Shown here: one piece after another, positions 7,902 to 14,729 of the stretch
Position numbering within the stretch: the first letter of the stretch is position 1
Layout: every line of letters begins with the position of its first letter
Assembly (NCBI GenBank): GCA_035935235.1
Contig: DASYXG010000449.1
Coordinates: 1 to 20,619 of the forward strand
DNA length: 20,619 bases
From: DATARH01 sp035935235
GTDB taxonomy: Bacteria > Pseudomonadota > Alphaproteobacteria > ATCC43930 > CGMCC-115725
Direction of reading: 5' to 3'
Translations under genes and position numbers: made by a program
The notes under the pieces: model-generated
Seen by the model: only the letters and a program-made list of their open reading frames with translations
The model's database searches: none
What the model was told of the DNA's origin: nothing

Positions 7902-9485
7902 ATGGCCACGATCACCAATCTCCTGAGTTCGAGCCAGATCACCTCGCTGATCCAGCAGGCGAGCGCGGCTTTTCAACTGCCGGCCGCGACGTTGCAAACT
8001 CAGGAAACCCCGATCAAGGCGCAGATTTCGGCGCTGGGAAAAGTCCAAAACGCGCTGTCGGGCTTGCAACAAGCGCTTGCCGGCCTCGCGGATGTCGGGT
8101 CGTTGGCGCAACGCACGGTGTCGACGACGCCCGATGGGGCGGTCCAGGCAAAGGCCACCAACGCCGCGGCGCCGGGCAGTTATTCTCTTTCCAATATCGA
8201 GCTGGCCCATGCCGAAACGCTGATCTCCTCGGGCTCGTCGAGCTCGAGTGGGAGCCTCGGCTCGGGGTCGATAGCGATCAAGGTCGGTGGCGGCAGCACC
8301 GTCACCGTGAACGTCGCGAGTGGGTCTTCGAGCCTCTCCGCCATCGCTGCGGCGATCGATCAGGCCCACGCGGGGGTGGCCGCGACGGTGGTCTTCGACG
8401 GCGCGTCCTATCATCTGGTGCTCACCGGCGCCGCCACTGGCGCTGCCAATGGCTTTACTGTCAGCGGGACGGGTGGGCTTGCCGGGCTCAGCTATGGCGC
8501 CGGGGTCTCCGGTGGCTTGGCCCAGACTCAGGCCGCGACCAATGCCAGTTTTTCCTTCAACGGGCTCAACATCACCAGCGGCTCCAACACCGTGGGTTCG
8601 GTGATCCCCGGGGTTACGCTGACGCTCGCCGCCAGCGGCTCGGCGACGGTCACCGTTAGCCAAAGCATCTCGGGGCTGGACACTGCCGCGCAGGGCGTGG
8701 TTCAGGCGCTCAACGCGGCGCTCGGTACGATCAATCAGGAGACGGCGTTCTCGGCGACGAGCGGCGGCGGCCCATTGCTCGGCAATGTCGGACTCGAAGT
8801 GCTGCGCTCGAACCTGCTCAACGCAATCACCGCGCAGAGCGGCGGCGGCTCGCCCTATTCCTCGTTGAGTGCGATCGGCTTCGGGATCACCAGCAGCGGC
8901 ACCGTCACCTTCGACGACTCGGTGTTTCAGACCGCCGCCAACGCCAATTACCCTGCGGTCGCCTCGCTGCTCGGCTCGGCCGGTCTGGCAAGCAATCCCA
9001 ACGTATCCGTCGAAAGCCTCGCCGGCACGCCGCCCGGGACTTACGCAGTCAACGTAATCAGCAACTCGGGCGGTACCGTCATCGGCACCGTCAACGGCCT
9101 CGCGGCCAGCGGCACAAACGGTGTCCTCACTGTCAACGACACGGGTTCGTCGTTCAACGGTCTCACATTGCAAATTCAGCCCGGCGTTACCGGCGATCTC
9201 GGCACCGTCACGATCAGCCAGGGCCTCTTCGGCGGCTTGTCGAGTCTCGTCAACGGCGCGCTCGACAGCGGGTCGGGCAGCGTCACCGGCGAAATCAGCG
9301 GCCTCAATACGTCGATCAACTCGATAGATCAACAGATCGCCGCCTTGCAGAAAGAGGCGACTCAAGAGACGCAGCAGCTCACCGCTCAATTCTCCGCGGC
9401 TCAGGCGACGTTGTCGCAGCTGACGACGGTGAGCAGCTTTCTTTCCTCTTATTTCAATCAGCCTTCGGGCGGATTAGGAGGCTGA
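7902..9485 (+). CDS. fliD: flagellar filament cap protein FliD (HAP2)
   Basis: This encodes 527 residues of the cap protein that sits at the filament tip and folds incoming flagellin. The N-terminal FliD domain (about residues 5-105) includes a helix with SSQITSLIQQAS and QISALGKVQNALSGL. A flagellin-IN-like beta segment follows (about 120-200, SAIAAAIDQAHAGVAATVVFDG then YHLVLTG). The FliD C-terminal domain (about 250-520) contains the LLGNVGLEVLRSNL and YSSLSAIGFGITSSGTVTFDD segments. It ends in a helix with ISGLNTSINSIDQQIAALQ and VSSFLSSYFNQ. The ATG at 7902 is preceded by AAGGA at 7885-7889, a rather long 12-base spacing. fliS starts two bases after the stop, and its Shine-Dalgarno lies inside the last fliD codons, so the pair is translationally linked. 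Confidence 0.95.
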   Translation: MATITNLLSSSQITSLIQQASAAFQLPAATLQTQETPIKAQISALGKVQNALSGLQQALAGLADVGSLAQRTVSTTPDGAVQAKATNAAAPGSYSLSNIELAHAETLISSGSSSSSGSLGSGSIAIKVGGGSTVTVNVASGSSSLSAIAAAIDQAHAGVAATVVFDGASYHLVLTGAATGAANGFTVSGTGGLAGLSYGAGVSGGLAQTQAATNASFSFNGLNITSGSNTVGSVIPGVTLTLAASGSATVTVSQSISGLDTAAQGVVQALNAALGTINQETAFSATSGGGPLLGNVGLEVLRSNLLNAITAQSGGGSPYSSLSAIGFGITSSGTVTFDDSVFQTAANANYPAVASLLGSAGLASNPNVSVESLAGTPPGTYAVNVISNSGGTVIGTVNGLAASGTNGVLTVNDTGSSFNGLTLQIQPGVTGDLGTVTISQGLFGGLSSLVNGALDSGSGSVTGEISGLNTSINSIDQQIAALQKEATQETQQLTAQFSAAQATLSQLTTVSSFLSSYFNQPSGGLGG

Positions 9486-9487
9486 TC

Positions 9488-9928
9488 ATGAATGGGTCGC
9501 GGCAAGGGAGGGGCGCCGCAAGCGCCTATCGCGCCGTCGAAGGCATCGGCGCGGAACCCGAGGATTTTATGAAGATGGCGCTCGATGCCGCGCGGCTGCA
9601 GCTGCTGCGCGCCGAAACGGCGATCGATGCGAATCAGCGGGCAGAAAAGGCGCAGGCGCTGAGCTCGGCCGGCAGCATCGTCGAATTCATGCTCGGCCTG
9701 TCGGGCTCCGCGCCTGGCTCGTTGAGCGAATGTCTCGTCAGCGTGTATCAATACGTGCTGGCCGCGATCCTCAAAGGCAACGCGGGGGACGATAAGGAAG
9801 CCATCAGTGCTGCGCGGGTCGCACTCGACGAGCTCGCCGCGACTTGGCGCAAGATCTTCCCCGACGGGAATGGCTTGGAGGAGAACGGCCTCGATTCAAC
9901 GCTGAGCGCGGGGCGAGACCATGCCTGA
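9488..9928 (+). CDS. fliS: flagellin export chaperone FliS
   Basis: This 146-residue cytoplasmic protein of the FliS family binds the C-terminus of flagellin and keeps it from polymerising before export. Family features are the N-terminal A-YRAVEGIGA segment, a helix of the type FMKMALDAARLQLLRAETAI-DAN (residues about 27-50), SSAGSIVEFMLGLSG, and a C-terminal helix ending LAATWRKIFPD. The length is close to the usual 130-150 residues. The last 25 residues are a non-conserved tail. The ATG at 9488 has a perfect AGGAGG at 9476-9481, inside fliD. The 3' end overlaps the flgM-like gene by 8 bases. Confidence 0.9.
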   Translation: MNGSRQGRGAASAYRAVEGIGAEPEDFMKMALDAARLQLLRAETAIDANQRAEKAQALSSAGSIVEFMLGLSGSAPGSLSECLVSVYQYVLAAILKGNAGDDKEAISAARVALDELAATWRKIFPDGNGLEENGLDSTLSAGRDHA

Positions 9929-10247
9929 CCCGATCAACAGTGTGAGCACGACGAACCCGATCGCGCCGGCGGTGGGCGATGCCGGCGCGGCGAACTCGAC
10001 CGGTGCCGCAGCTCCGCAAACGGCAGCGAGCGCTCCCGGCGCCGATCTTGTCGATGTCGCTCAAACCGAGGCGTTGCTGCAGTCGATCGTCCAGGCGGCG
10101 GACAAGGTTCCTGGCGTTGATCAGTCGAAGGTTGCCGAGCTGAAGCAGGCGATCGCTTCAGGTAGCTATCAGGCTAACCCGCAAGCCATGGCCCAAAAAA
10201 TCGTCGAGCTGGAAGCCCTGCTCGTCACTGCGGGGCGGGTTCGATGA
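9921..10247 (+). CDS. flgM: FlgM-like anti-sigma-28 factor
   Basis: This 108-residue protein has an N-terminal 40 residues rich in Ala/Pro/Ser and probably disordered, as in FlgM. The C-terminal half matches the FlgM helices: VDQSKVAELKQAIASGSYQ followed by NPQAMAQKIVELE, compared with the family pattern KVAxLKxAIxxGxYxV-D-xxIA. FlgM binds and blocks sigma-28 (FliA) until the hook is finished, and is then exported. Overlap with fliS by 8 bases means it is co-expressed with a late filament gene, so its synthesis would follow filament gene expression and give negative feedback. The assignment rests on the C-terminal pattern only, and I did not see a sigma-28 gene or promoter in the window. Confidence 0.75.
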   Translation: MPDPINSVSTTNPIAPAVGDAGAANSTGAAAPQTAASAPGADLVDVAQTEALLQSIVQAADKVPGVDQSKVAELKQAIASGSYQANPQAMAQKIVELEALLVTAGRVR

Positions 10248-10261
10248 AGCTCTCGCGCTAT

Positions 10262-10510
10262 TCAGGAAGCGAGCCGCAGAGCGCCGAAGATCGGATCGGC
10301 AGCGGCGCGCTCCGCCTCGCGAATGATCCAGTCTTGCACCTGGGCCAGACGCGCGGCCGCTTGGTGGATGTCGTCGCGGTCGATATCGGCAATGGCTTCG
10401 AGCAGCTGCTCGATCCATTCGTCCCGCTCGCCGGCCGCTTCGGAAATTGGCGTCTGGGCGGTGCATCGCGGCACCAGCGTAACCGTGCGCGCTCGATTGC
10501 TCTGTCTCAC
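10262..10510 (-). CDS. hypothetical small helical protein (82 aa)
   Basis: I do not recognise this protein. Starting at GTG 10510 it has 82 residues: a basic N-terminus (RQSNRARTVTLVPRC), then an amphipathic region from about residue 28 to the end (DEWIEQLLEAIADIDRDDI, AAARLAQVQDWIIREAERA, DPIFGALRLAS). The regular spacing of hydrophobic and acidic residues and three tryptophan/isoleucine faces look like a real helical protein. The start is chosen because GGAAGG lies 7 bases upstream on this strand. The frame stays open further upstream to 10678, but those residues look non-coding. It is convergent with flgM, with 14 bases between the stops. The opposite-strand frame 10244-10594, which starts at ATGA over the flgM stop, is the competing call. 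Confidence 0.5.
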   Translation of the reverse strand: MRQSNRARTVTLVPRCTAQTPISEAAGERDEWIEQLLEAIADIDRDDIHQAAARLAQVQDWIIREAERAAADPIFGALRLAS

Positions 10511-10694
10511 CCGATCGCCTTCCCCCTTGGCGTTTCGGCATCGATCGCCGAAACCAGTTCGGCCTCTTACGCAGACTCCTCCCCAGCCGGTTAATTCTGG
10601 CAGGGGTAACTGATCCATGAGTTGAATGTAACAGTCTGTAAACGGCAGCTTGACGATAAACGGAATTATTTCAATCAAATGCTAGGAGTGAGTG
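10511..10694. promoter_or_regulatory. divergent intergenic region before the dual-HTH regulator
   Basis: This 184-base gap has an AT-rich right half (about 10620-10690). It contains TGTAA twice, at 10627-10631 and 10637-10641, exactly 10 bases (about one helical turn) apart. A TTGACG at 10650-10655 could be a -35 box, although no good -10 box follows at 16-18 bases. It is the likely promoter and possible self-operator region of the regulator at 10695. Confidence 0.35.
10518..10523 (-). promoter_or_regulatory. ribosome binding site for the 82-aa ORF
   Basis: On the minus strand the sequence reads AAGGGGGAAGG, then 7 bases, then GTG at 10510. It supports both the reality and the start of the small ORF. 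Confidence 0.5.
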
Positions 10695-11759
10695 ATGCGC
10701 GCCCGAGCCGAAATCGTTTTCCCAAATAATATCAGGGATATACGACTGCGACGCGGCATGACCCAGGCGCAGGTCGGGCGTATGATGGAGCCGCCGATTG
10801 GCGAATCGGCTGTGTCGAAGATGGAGAGCGGCGAGCGCCGGTTGACGAATTTGCAGCTCGCCAGCCTGGCGGCGATCCTCAATTGCCCGCCCGAGGAGAT
10901 ACCGGTCGTTACCGGCCGCGATCCGATCGACGGGGTGAGGCGTTGGCAGCAGGCACAGCAAGAGGTTGTTGGGAGCAGCATCGCCAGCGGGGCTGCGGCG
11001 GCGGGTTACGTCCTCGCACAGCTACGCAAGAAGCATGGCAGGACCATGCAACAGGTGGCGAGCGCGATCGGCATGACTCTCTCCGTCTACCATCGCATGG
11101 AGATGGCAAGCCGGATGATTCAGGCGGAGGAAATTGAGAAGGTCGCCAAGTTCTACGGCATGACGGCGGCAGACATCGTCGCGTTGATCGAGCGCCGCAC
11201 CACCGACAATCTGCGGCAGTTGAAGGAAGGCGTGCCGGTCGAGCAGTTGTTGCCGCGCGTGCCGCGCTCGCTGCTGAAGGAGGATGCCAAATGGGGCCGG
11301 CTCGGCGCGCTGGAACGCTACGCGCTGCGCCGAAGCATTCGCTATTCGCCAGCGGCACCGTCGCCGCAACCGACCTCACTCCCGGTGCGCGGGCGGATGA
11401 AGGCCGGACAAAACTCCGTCAATCGGTTCACCATCGACCGCGAGGCGGTGGCCGAGCAGGTCGCGATTCATGATCTGCTGCGACCGAGCGAAACCGGGTT
11501 CCTTGTCCGCAATTTCTCGCAACGGCTCGGCGTGCTGTTGCGGCCTGGGGCATTGGCCTATGTCGACCCGGAGATCCCGGCGGCGATGGGCGACATCGTG
11601 TTCTTGACCCGCACGGATGGCACCGCTGACGCGGCGGTCGTGGTTGGCGACGGCATCGGCCCGCTGATGCTCAAAATGTATAACCCGGAGGAGCAGATCC
11701 CGATCGGCGACCCCGGCATCGCTGCGGTGCTGCGGGTTGGGATGCTGCTTCTGCCCTAG
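10695..11759 (+). CDS. transcriptional regulator with two XRE HTH domains and a LexA/CI-like S24 C-terminal domain
   Basis: This protein has 354 residues. A first XRE-type HTH covers about residues 13-68 (RLRRGMTQAQVG, SAVSKMESGERRLTNLQLASLA). A second, more diverged HTH covers about 104-162 (LRKKHGRTMQQVASAIGM, YHRMEMASRMI). The C-terminal 125 residues look like an S24 self-cleavage domain. LPVRGRMKAG has an Ala-Gly pair at 237-238, the usual cleavage site. FSQRLGVLLRPG follows with Ser275, then YVDPEIPAAMGDIVFL and a Lys327 in LMLKMYNP. The Ala-to-Ser distance (38) fits LexA and CI; the Ser-to-Lys distance (52) is longer than usual. Cleavage is therefore possible but unproven. The ATG at 10695 has AGGAG at 10684-10688. 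Its targets are unknown; it may regulate itself or the kinase downstream. Confidence 0.82.
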   Translation: MRARAEIVFPNNIRDIRLRRGMTQAQVGRMMEPPIGESAVSKMESGERRLTNLQLASLAAILNCPPEEIPVVTGRDPIDGVRRWQQAQQEVVGSSIASGAAAAGYVLAQLRKKHGRTMQQVASAIGMTLSVYHRMEMASRMIQAEEIEKVAKFYGMTAADIVALIERRTTDNLRQLKEGVPVEQLLPRVPRSLLKEDAKWGRLGALERYALRRSIRYSPAAPSPQPTSLPVRGRMKAGQNSVNRFTIDREAVAEQVAIHDLLRPSETGFLVRNFSQRLGVLLRPGALAYVDPEIPAAMGDIVFLTRTDGTADAAVVVGDGIGPLMLKMYNPEEQIPIGDPGIAAVLRVGMLLLP

Positions 11760-11798
11760 GCGATTCGCGCATTCCTGCTCATCCGGATGCGATTTTCG

Positions 11799-11810
11799 AA
11801 GACGCGTCTT
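11799..11810. repeat. 12-bp perfect palindrome
   Basis: AAGACGCGTCTT reads the same on both strands. It lies 39 bases after the regulator stop and about 118 bases before the kinase reading frame. This is a plausible dimeric operator, but no second copy was noticed in the window. Confidence 0.4.
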
Positions 11811-11812
11811 GG

Positions 11813-11855
11813 ACCAAAACAGCGCTAAAGCCAGACGGTGCTTTGGTCTTTTGGT
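11813..11855 (+). terminator. nested stem after the dual-HTH regulator, possible terminator
   Basis: The outer stem is ACCAAAA (11813-11819) with TTTTGGT (11849-11855). The inner stem is AAAGC (11827-11831) with GCTTT (11840-11844). The structure is weak and AU-rich outside, with only a short T-run, so a terminator role is tentative. Confidence 0.3.
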
Positions 11856-11885
11856 GTCGCTCGCCAACCTGTCCACACCGACTTG

Positions 11886-11901
11886 CCGAAATTCCGAAAT
11901 T
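11886..11901 (+). repeat. tandem 8-bp direct repeat
   Basis: CCGAAATT occurs twice in direct succession, about 27 bases before the kinase GTG. It could be a binding site, but such a short repeat may also be chance. Confidence 0.35.
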
Positions 11902-11927
11902 ATCGGGCTGTCGGATAAACTTCCGGC

Positions 11928-14729
11928 GTGCCTCGCAGCCTGGCGCTTCGCAGCGGAGAGTGGTCGCGCGCTAGCCAAGCGCGCGTGCGTGCTTGGCTAG
12001 CGCGATCGCGGTCTCTCGTCGCTCTCAGTCTTCTCGCGGCGGGCGCGGTCCCGCCGCTCGCGCTTGCCGTGTTGCCGGGCGGGTTGGCCGTACTCGCGGT
12101 ACCGCGCACCGGTATCGTCCTGGTCGCGGCGTTGGTCTTCGCACCGGCAATCGCTGCCGCTGCCGCTACCCTCCAGGGGTTCGATACCGTGCTGTCGCGG
12201 CTGCGCGCCGAGGCGGACGCCGTGTATCGACAGAGCATTGGCCGAGTGCTGCTTGGCGCGTTGGTTTTCTGTTGGGTTTTCGGCCTGCTCGCAGCTTCTC
12301 CGGCTGACCCGGCGGTCATTCGATGTGTCCTGATCGCGTCGCTCGGTCTTGGGACGGCGTGGCTGTTCTTCCTTTATCTGATGCTCGATCCCGCGCACGG
12401 GGCGTTGATACGTCACGTGGCGTTGATTACCGACGTCACGCTGCTGTCGCTGCTGCTTGCGGCGGGTGGCGCCCGTACCGCCGCCTTGACGCCAGTCTAT
12501 CTCTATCTTGCGATCGCCTACGCCGACCAGCCAGGGCCGCGCAAACTGATCGCCGGAATCGGCTTTTGCGTCACCGCCTTTGTCGCGGTGGTGATAGTCG
12601 CGCCGTTCTGGCGCGGAGAGCTGCTCGCGGCCGGTGGGATGCTGGTGGCAATGATCGCGCTTCCCGCCTATGTCGGCGCCCGCTTGCGTCAGCTCGGGGC
12701 CGCGAAAATCGAGACCGAGGTCGCGAACGCGGCGAAAGATCGCTTTCTGTTGACCCTCAACGCCGATCTGCGCGAGCCGATGCGGGCGATCGCGCGCGCC
12801 GGGGCCGGTATCGACTCGGCCACCACCGATCCCGGGCTGTGGGCCGCACTCGCCCAGGCTCGCCTCAATGCCCGCACCATGCTCTTGGAGCTCGACGACG
12901 CGCTCAACTGCCTCAAGCTCGGCGCCGGGACGCTGAGCCCCGAAACCCGCACCTTCGATCTTTACCGGCTGGCGAACGGCGCCGTGGCGGCGCTGCGCGC
13001 CGCCGCGTCCGAGTGCGGTGCGCTGCTCGACCTGCGCATCGACCCGCTGCTTCCGTACCAGCTCTTTGGCTGGCCACATCAGCTTCGCCAGGTCCTGATC
13101 GGCCTCGCGGCGAATGCGTTGCGCCACGCCGGTAAGGCGAAGGTGCGGATCGATCTCGGCGCGGCCGATTTTGGCCCCCAGACCGTAACCCTGCGGGTCG
13201 CCGTCAGCATCGCCATCGCCGACAATCATCTTGATGATGCCGCCGCAGACCCGACCGATGACGCTCGACCGGTTCTGGGACTCGCCGTCGTCAAGCGCAT
13301 CGTCGAGTTGATGGGCGGGCGTCTCGTCGTCGATCCCGTCTCGGGTCGCGGCGTGTCGCTCGCCGCCGAACTGCCCTTGGCGATAGACCAGGCATTTTTG
13401 GCGCGGCCGCTCGATCTCACCGGCCTGCCGGTGCTTATTGTCAGTCACGATGCCCAGCTTGCCGACGAGCTGCTCGAACCGCTCGAAGCCTGGCGTGGCG
13501 ACCCGCACTGGATTGGCGCCGAGGAGGCGGCGCTCGACTATCTCGGCGCGGCGGAGCCGGGCGCGCGGCGCACGCTGCTGATCGTCGATGGGCGCGGCGA
13601 TGTGTTGCGAAGCTTAAGCTGGGCGCACCGCGCCGCCGCGTTGGGCGCACCAGAGCGGCCTCAGATCCTGTTTATCGCCGACGAGGCGCGTATCGACAGC
13701 ATCATCGGCCTTGCCGATGGCGAGCTCGATGTCATCCTGCCGGCGCCGTTGACCCCGGACGTACTGCGCAGCGCGCTCCACTCGCTCATGATCGAGCCGG
13801 CCGAGGAGCTATCCGCCAGCCTCCCGACGCCGCTGCCCGCGCGACCCCCGCGCCGCTCCGCCGCGAGCGAGTCGTCGGGGGACGAGCTCGGCGACGTCTC
13901 GCCGCTTCGAGAACCGCCGACCCCGCCACCGCCGCCAAGCGAGACGCCGGCTAACCGCCCCTGGCAGGTCCTGGTCGCCACCGGCAATCTCTCCAACCGT
14001 CGCATCATTGGCTCGCTGCTCGGCGGAGCGGGTCACGTGGTTCATCTTGCCGCTAGCGCCGACGAGGCGCGCCACAAGCTTGAGACGCTGGAGATCGATG
14101 TACTTCTGCTCGATCTCGCCGGTAGGCGCGGCGCGAACTACGAGGCCGCGCGGCTATGCCGGCGAGCCCGCCCTAGCGTCATCATCATCGCGCTGACAAC
14201 CGATTCGGCCGAGGAAGCCGAGCGCCGAGCCCGAGAAATCGGGCTCGATGCGGTGCTGCGCAAACCGGTGCGGACGCGACCGCTCCTCGCCGCGATCGAA
14301 GCGGCGGTGGCTGGTCGAACGCCGGAACCGATGGAGCCTTCTGTCGTCACTAGCCTGTCGGCCCATCCGCGTTTTGCGGCAGACGCCGCTCCATCCGACC
14401 GGCCCGCCGGCATTATGCCGGTGCGGCAGTCGAGCGTGTTCGTTCGTAGTGTCATTGACAATTTCCGCATCGATGGCCGGCGCGTTATCGCCGATCTCGA
14501 CCAGGCCGCTGGCGCTGGCGACACCCAGGCCTTCGACGCTGGGCTTCAGGCATTGTGCAACAGCACCGCAAATCTCGACGCCAGCCGCCTGCGCGAGTTG
14601 GCGCAGTCGATGCGGGGCCTGTCGCCAGCGGTGCTGCGACGGCAGGGCGCCGATTACGTGCAGCGCTTGGATGCGGAGCTCCGGCGGCTCGACGGGGTGT
14701 TGGTCGAGGGGCTGCGAACGGCTAATTAA
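11928..14729 (+). CDS. RpfC-like membrane hybrid histidine kinase with degenerate catalytic sites (pseudo-phosphorelay protein)
   Basis: This 933-residue protein has several hydrophobic segments within about residues 28-250, arranged like the RpfC sensor region (VTLLSLLLAAGG...TPVYLYLAIAYAD...VTAFVAVVIVAPFW). DHp follows, where the usual SHELRTP reads NADLREP, so the histidine is Ala279. The CA domain keeps the N-box Asn396, but the G1 and G2 glycine motifs are mostly lost (DNHLD, PVLGLAVVKRIV). A first receiver (about 505-625) lacks the acidic pair and the Lys. A second (about 680-795) keeps Asp729 and Lys779 but has Ala684-Thr685 in place of the acidic pair. The C-terminal HPt (about 845-930) has Gln874 where the histidine should be. 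A Pro-rich linker separates the receivers. Phosphotransfer therefore looks impossible by the normal route. The start is uncertain: GTG 11928 lacks a clear Shine-Dalgarno and GTG 11985 is an alternative. Confidence 0.82.
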   Translation: MPRSLALRSGEWSRASQARVRAWLARSRSLVALSLLAAGAVPPLALAVLPGGLAVLAVPRTGIVLVAALVFAPAIAAAAATLQGFDTVLSRLRAEADAVYRQSIGRVLLGALVFCWVFGLLAASPADPAVIRCVLIASLGLGTAWLFFLYLMLDPAHGALIRHVALITDVTLLSLLLAAGGARTAALTPVYLYLAIAYADQPGPRKLIAGIGFCVTAFVAVVIVAPFWRGELLAAGGMLVAMIALPAYVGARLRQLGAAKIETEVANAAKDRFLLTLNADLREPMRAIARAGAGIDSATTDPGLWAALAQARLNARTMLLELDDALNCLKLGAGTLSPETRTFDLYRLANGAVAALRAAASECGALLDLRIDPLLPYQLFGWPHQLRQVLIGLAANALRHAGKAKVRIDLGAADFGPQTVTLRVAVSIAIADNHLDDAAADPTDDARPVLGLAVVKRIVELMGGRLVVDPVSGRGVSLAAELPLAIDQAFLARPLDLTGLPVLIVSHDAQLADELLEPLEAWRGDPHWIGAEEAALDYLGAAEPGARRTLLIVDGRGDVLRSLSWAHRAAALGAPERPQILFIADEARIDSIIGLADGELDVILPAPLTPDVLRSALHSLMIEPAEELSASLPTPLPARPPRRSAASESSGDELGDVSPLREPPTPPPPPSETPANRPWQVLVATGNLSNRRIIGSLLGGAGHVVHLAASADEARHKLETLEIDVLLLDLAGRRGANYEAARLCRRARPSVIIIALTTDSAEEAERRAREIGLDAVLRKPVRTRPLLAAIEAAVAGRTPEPMEPSVVTSLSAHPRFAADAAPSDRPAGIMPVRQSSVFVRSVIDNFRIDGRRVIADLDQAAGAGDTQAFDAGLQALCNSTANLDASRLRELAQSMRGLSPAVLRRQGADYVQRLDAELRRLDGVLVEGLRTAN
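11967..12004. repeat. 14-bp perfect inverted repeat over the kinase start region
   Basis: The arms are CGCGCTAGCCAAGC (11967-11980) and GCTTGGCTAGCGCG (11991-12004), with a 10-base centre. The alternative GTG start at 11985 lies in the loop. In RNA this would be a very stable hairpin, and in DNA it could be an operator. Confidence 0.7.

Noticed and set aside
7815..9389. Long minus-strand open frame opposite fliD (524 codons)
   Set aside because: It is Arg/Gly/Ala-rich, has no recognisable domain and lies fully over a certain fliD gene. Such shadows are common in GC-rich DNA.
10244..10594. Plus-strand frame of 116 codons starting with ATGA over the flgM stop
   Set aside because: The translation has no regular helix or strand pattern and reads like the complement of the minus-strand helical ORF. 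Kept only as the competing call.
11997..13508. Minus-strand open frame of 503 codons opposite the kinase
   Set aside because: Its composition is highly charged and repetitive, with no domain. The plus strand carries clear membrane segments and kinase-like motifs.
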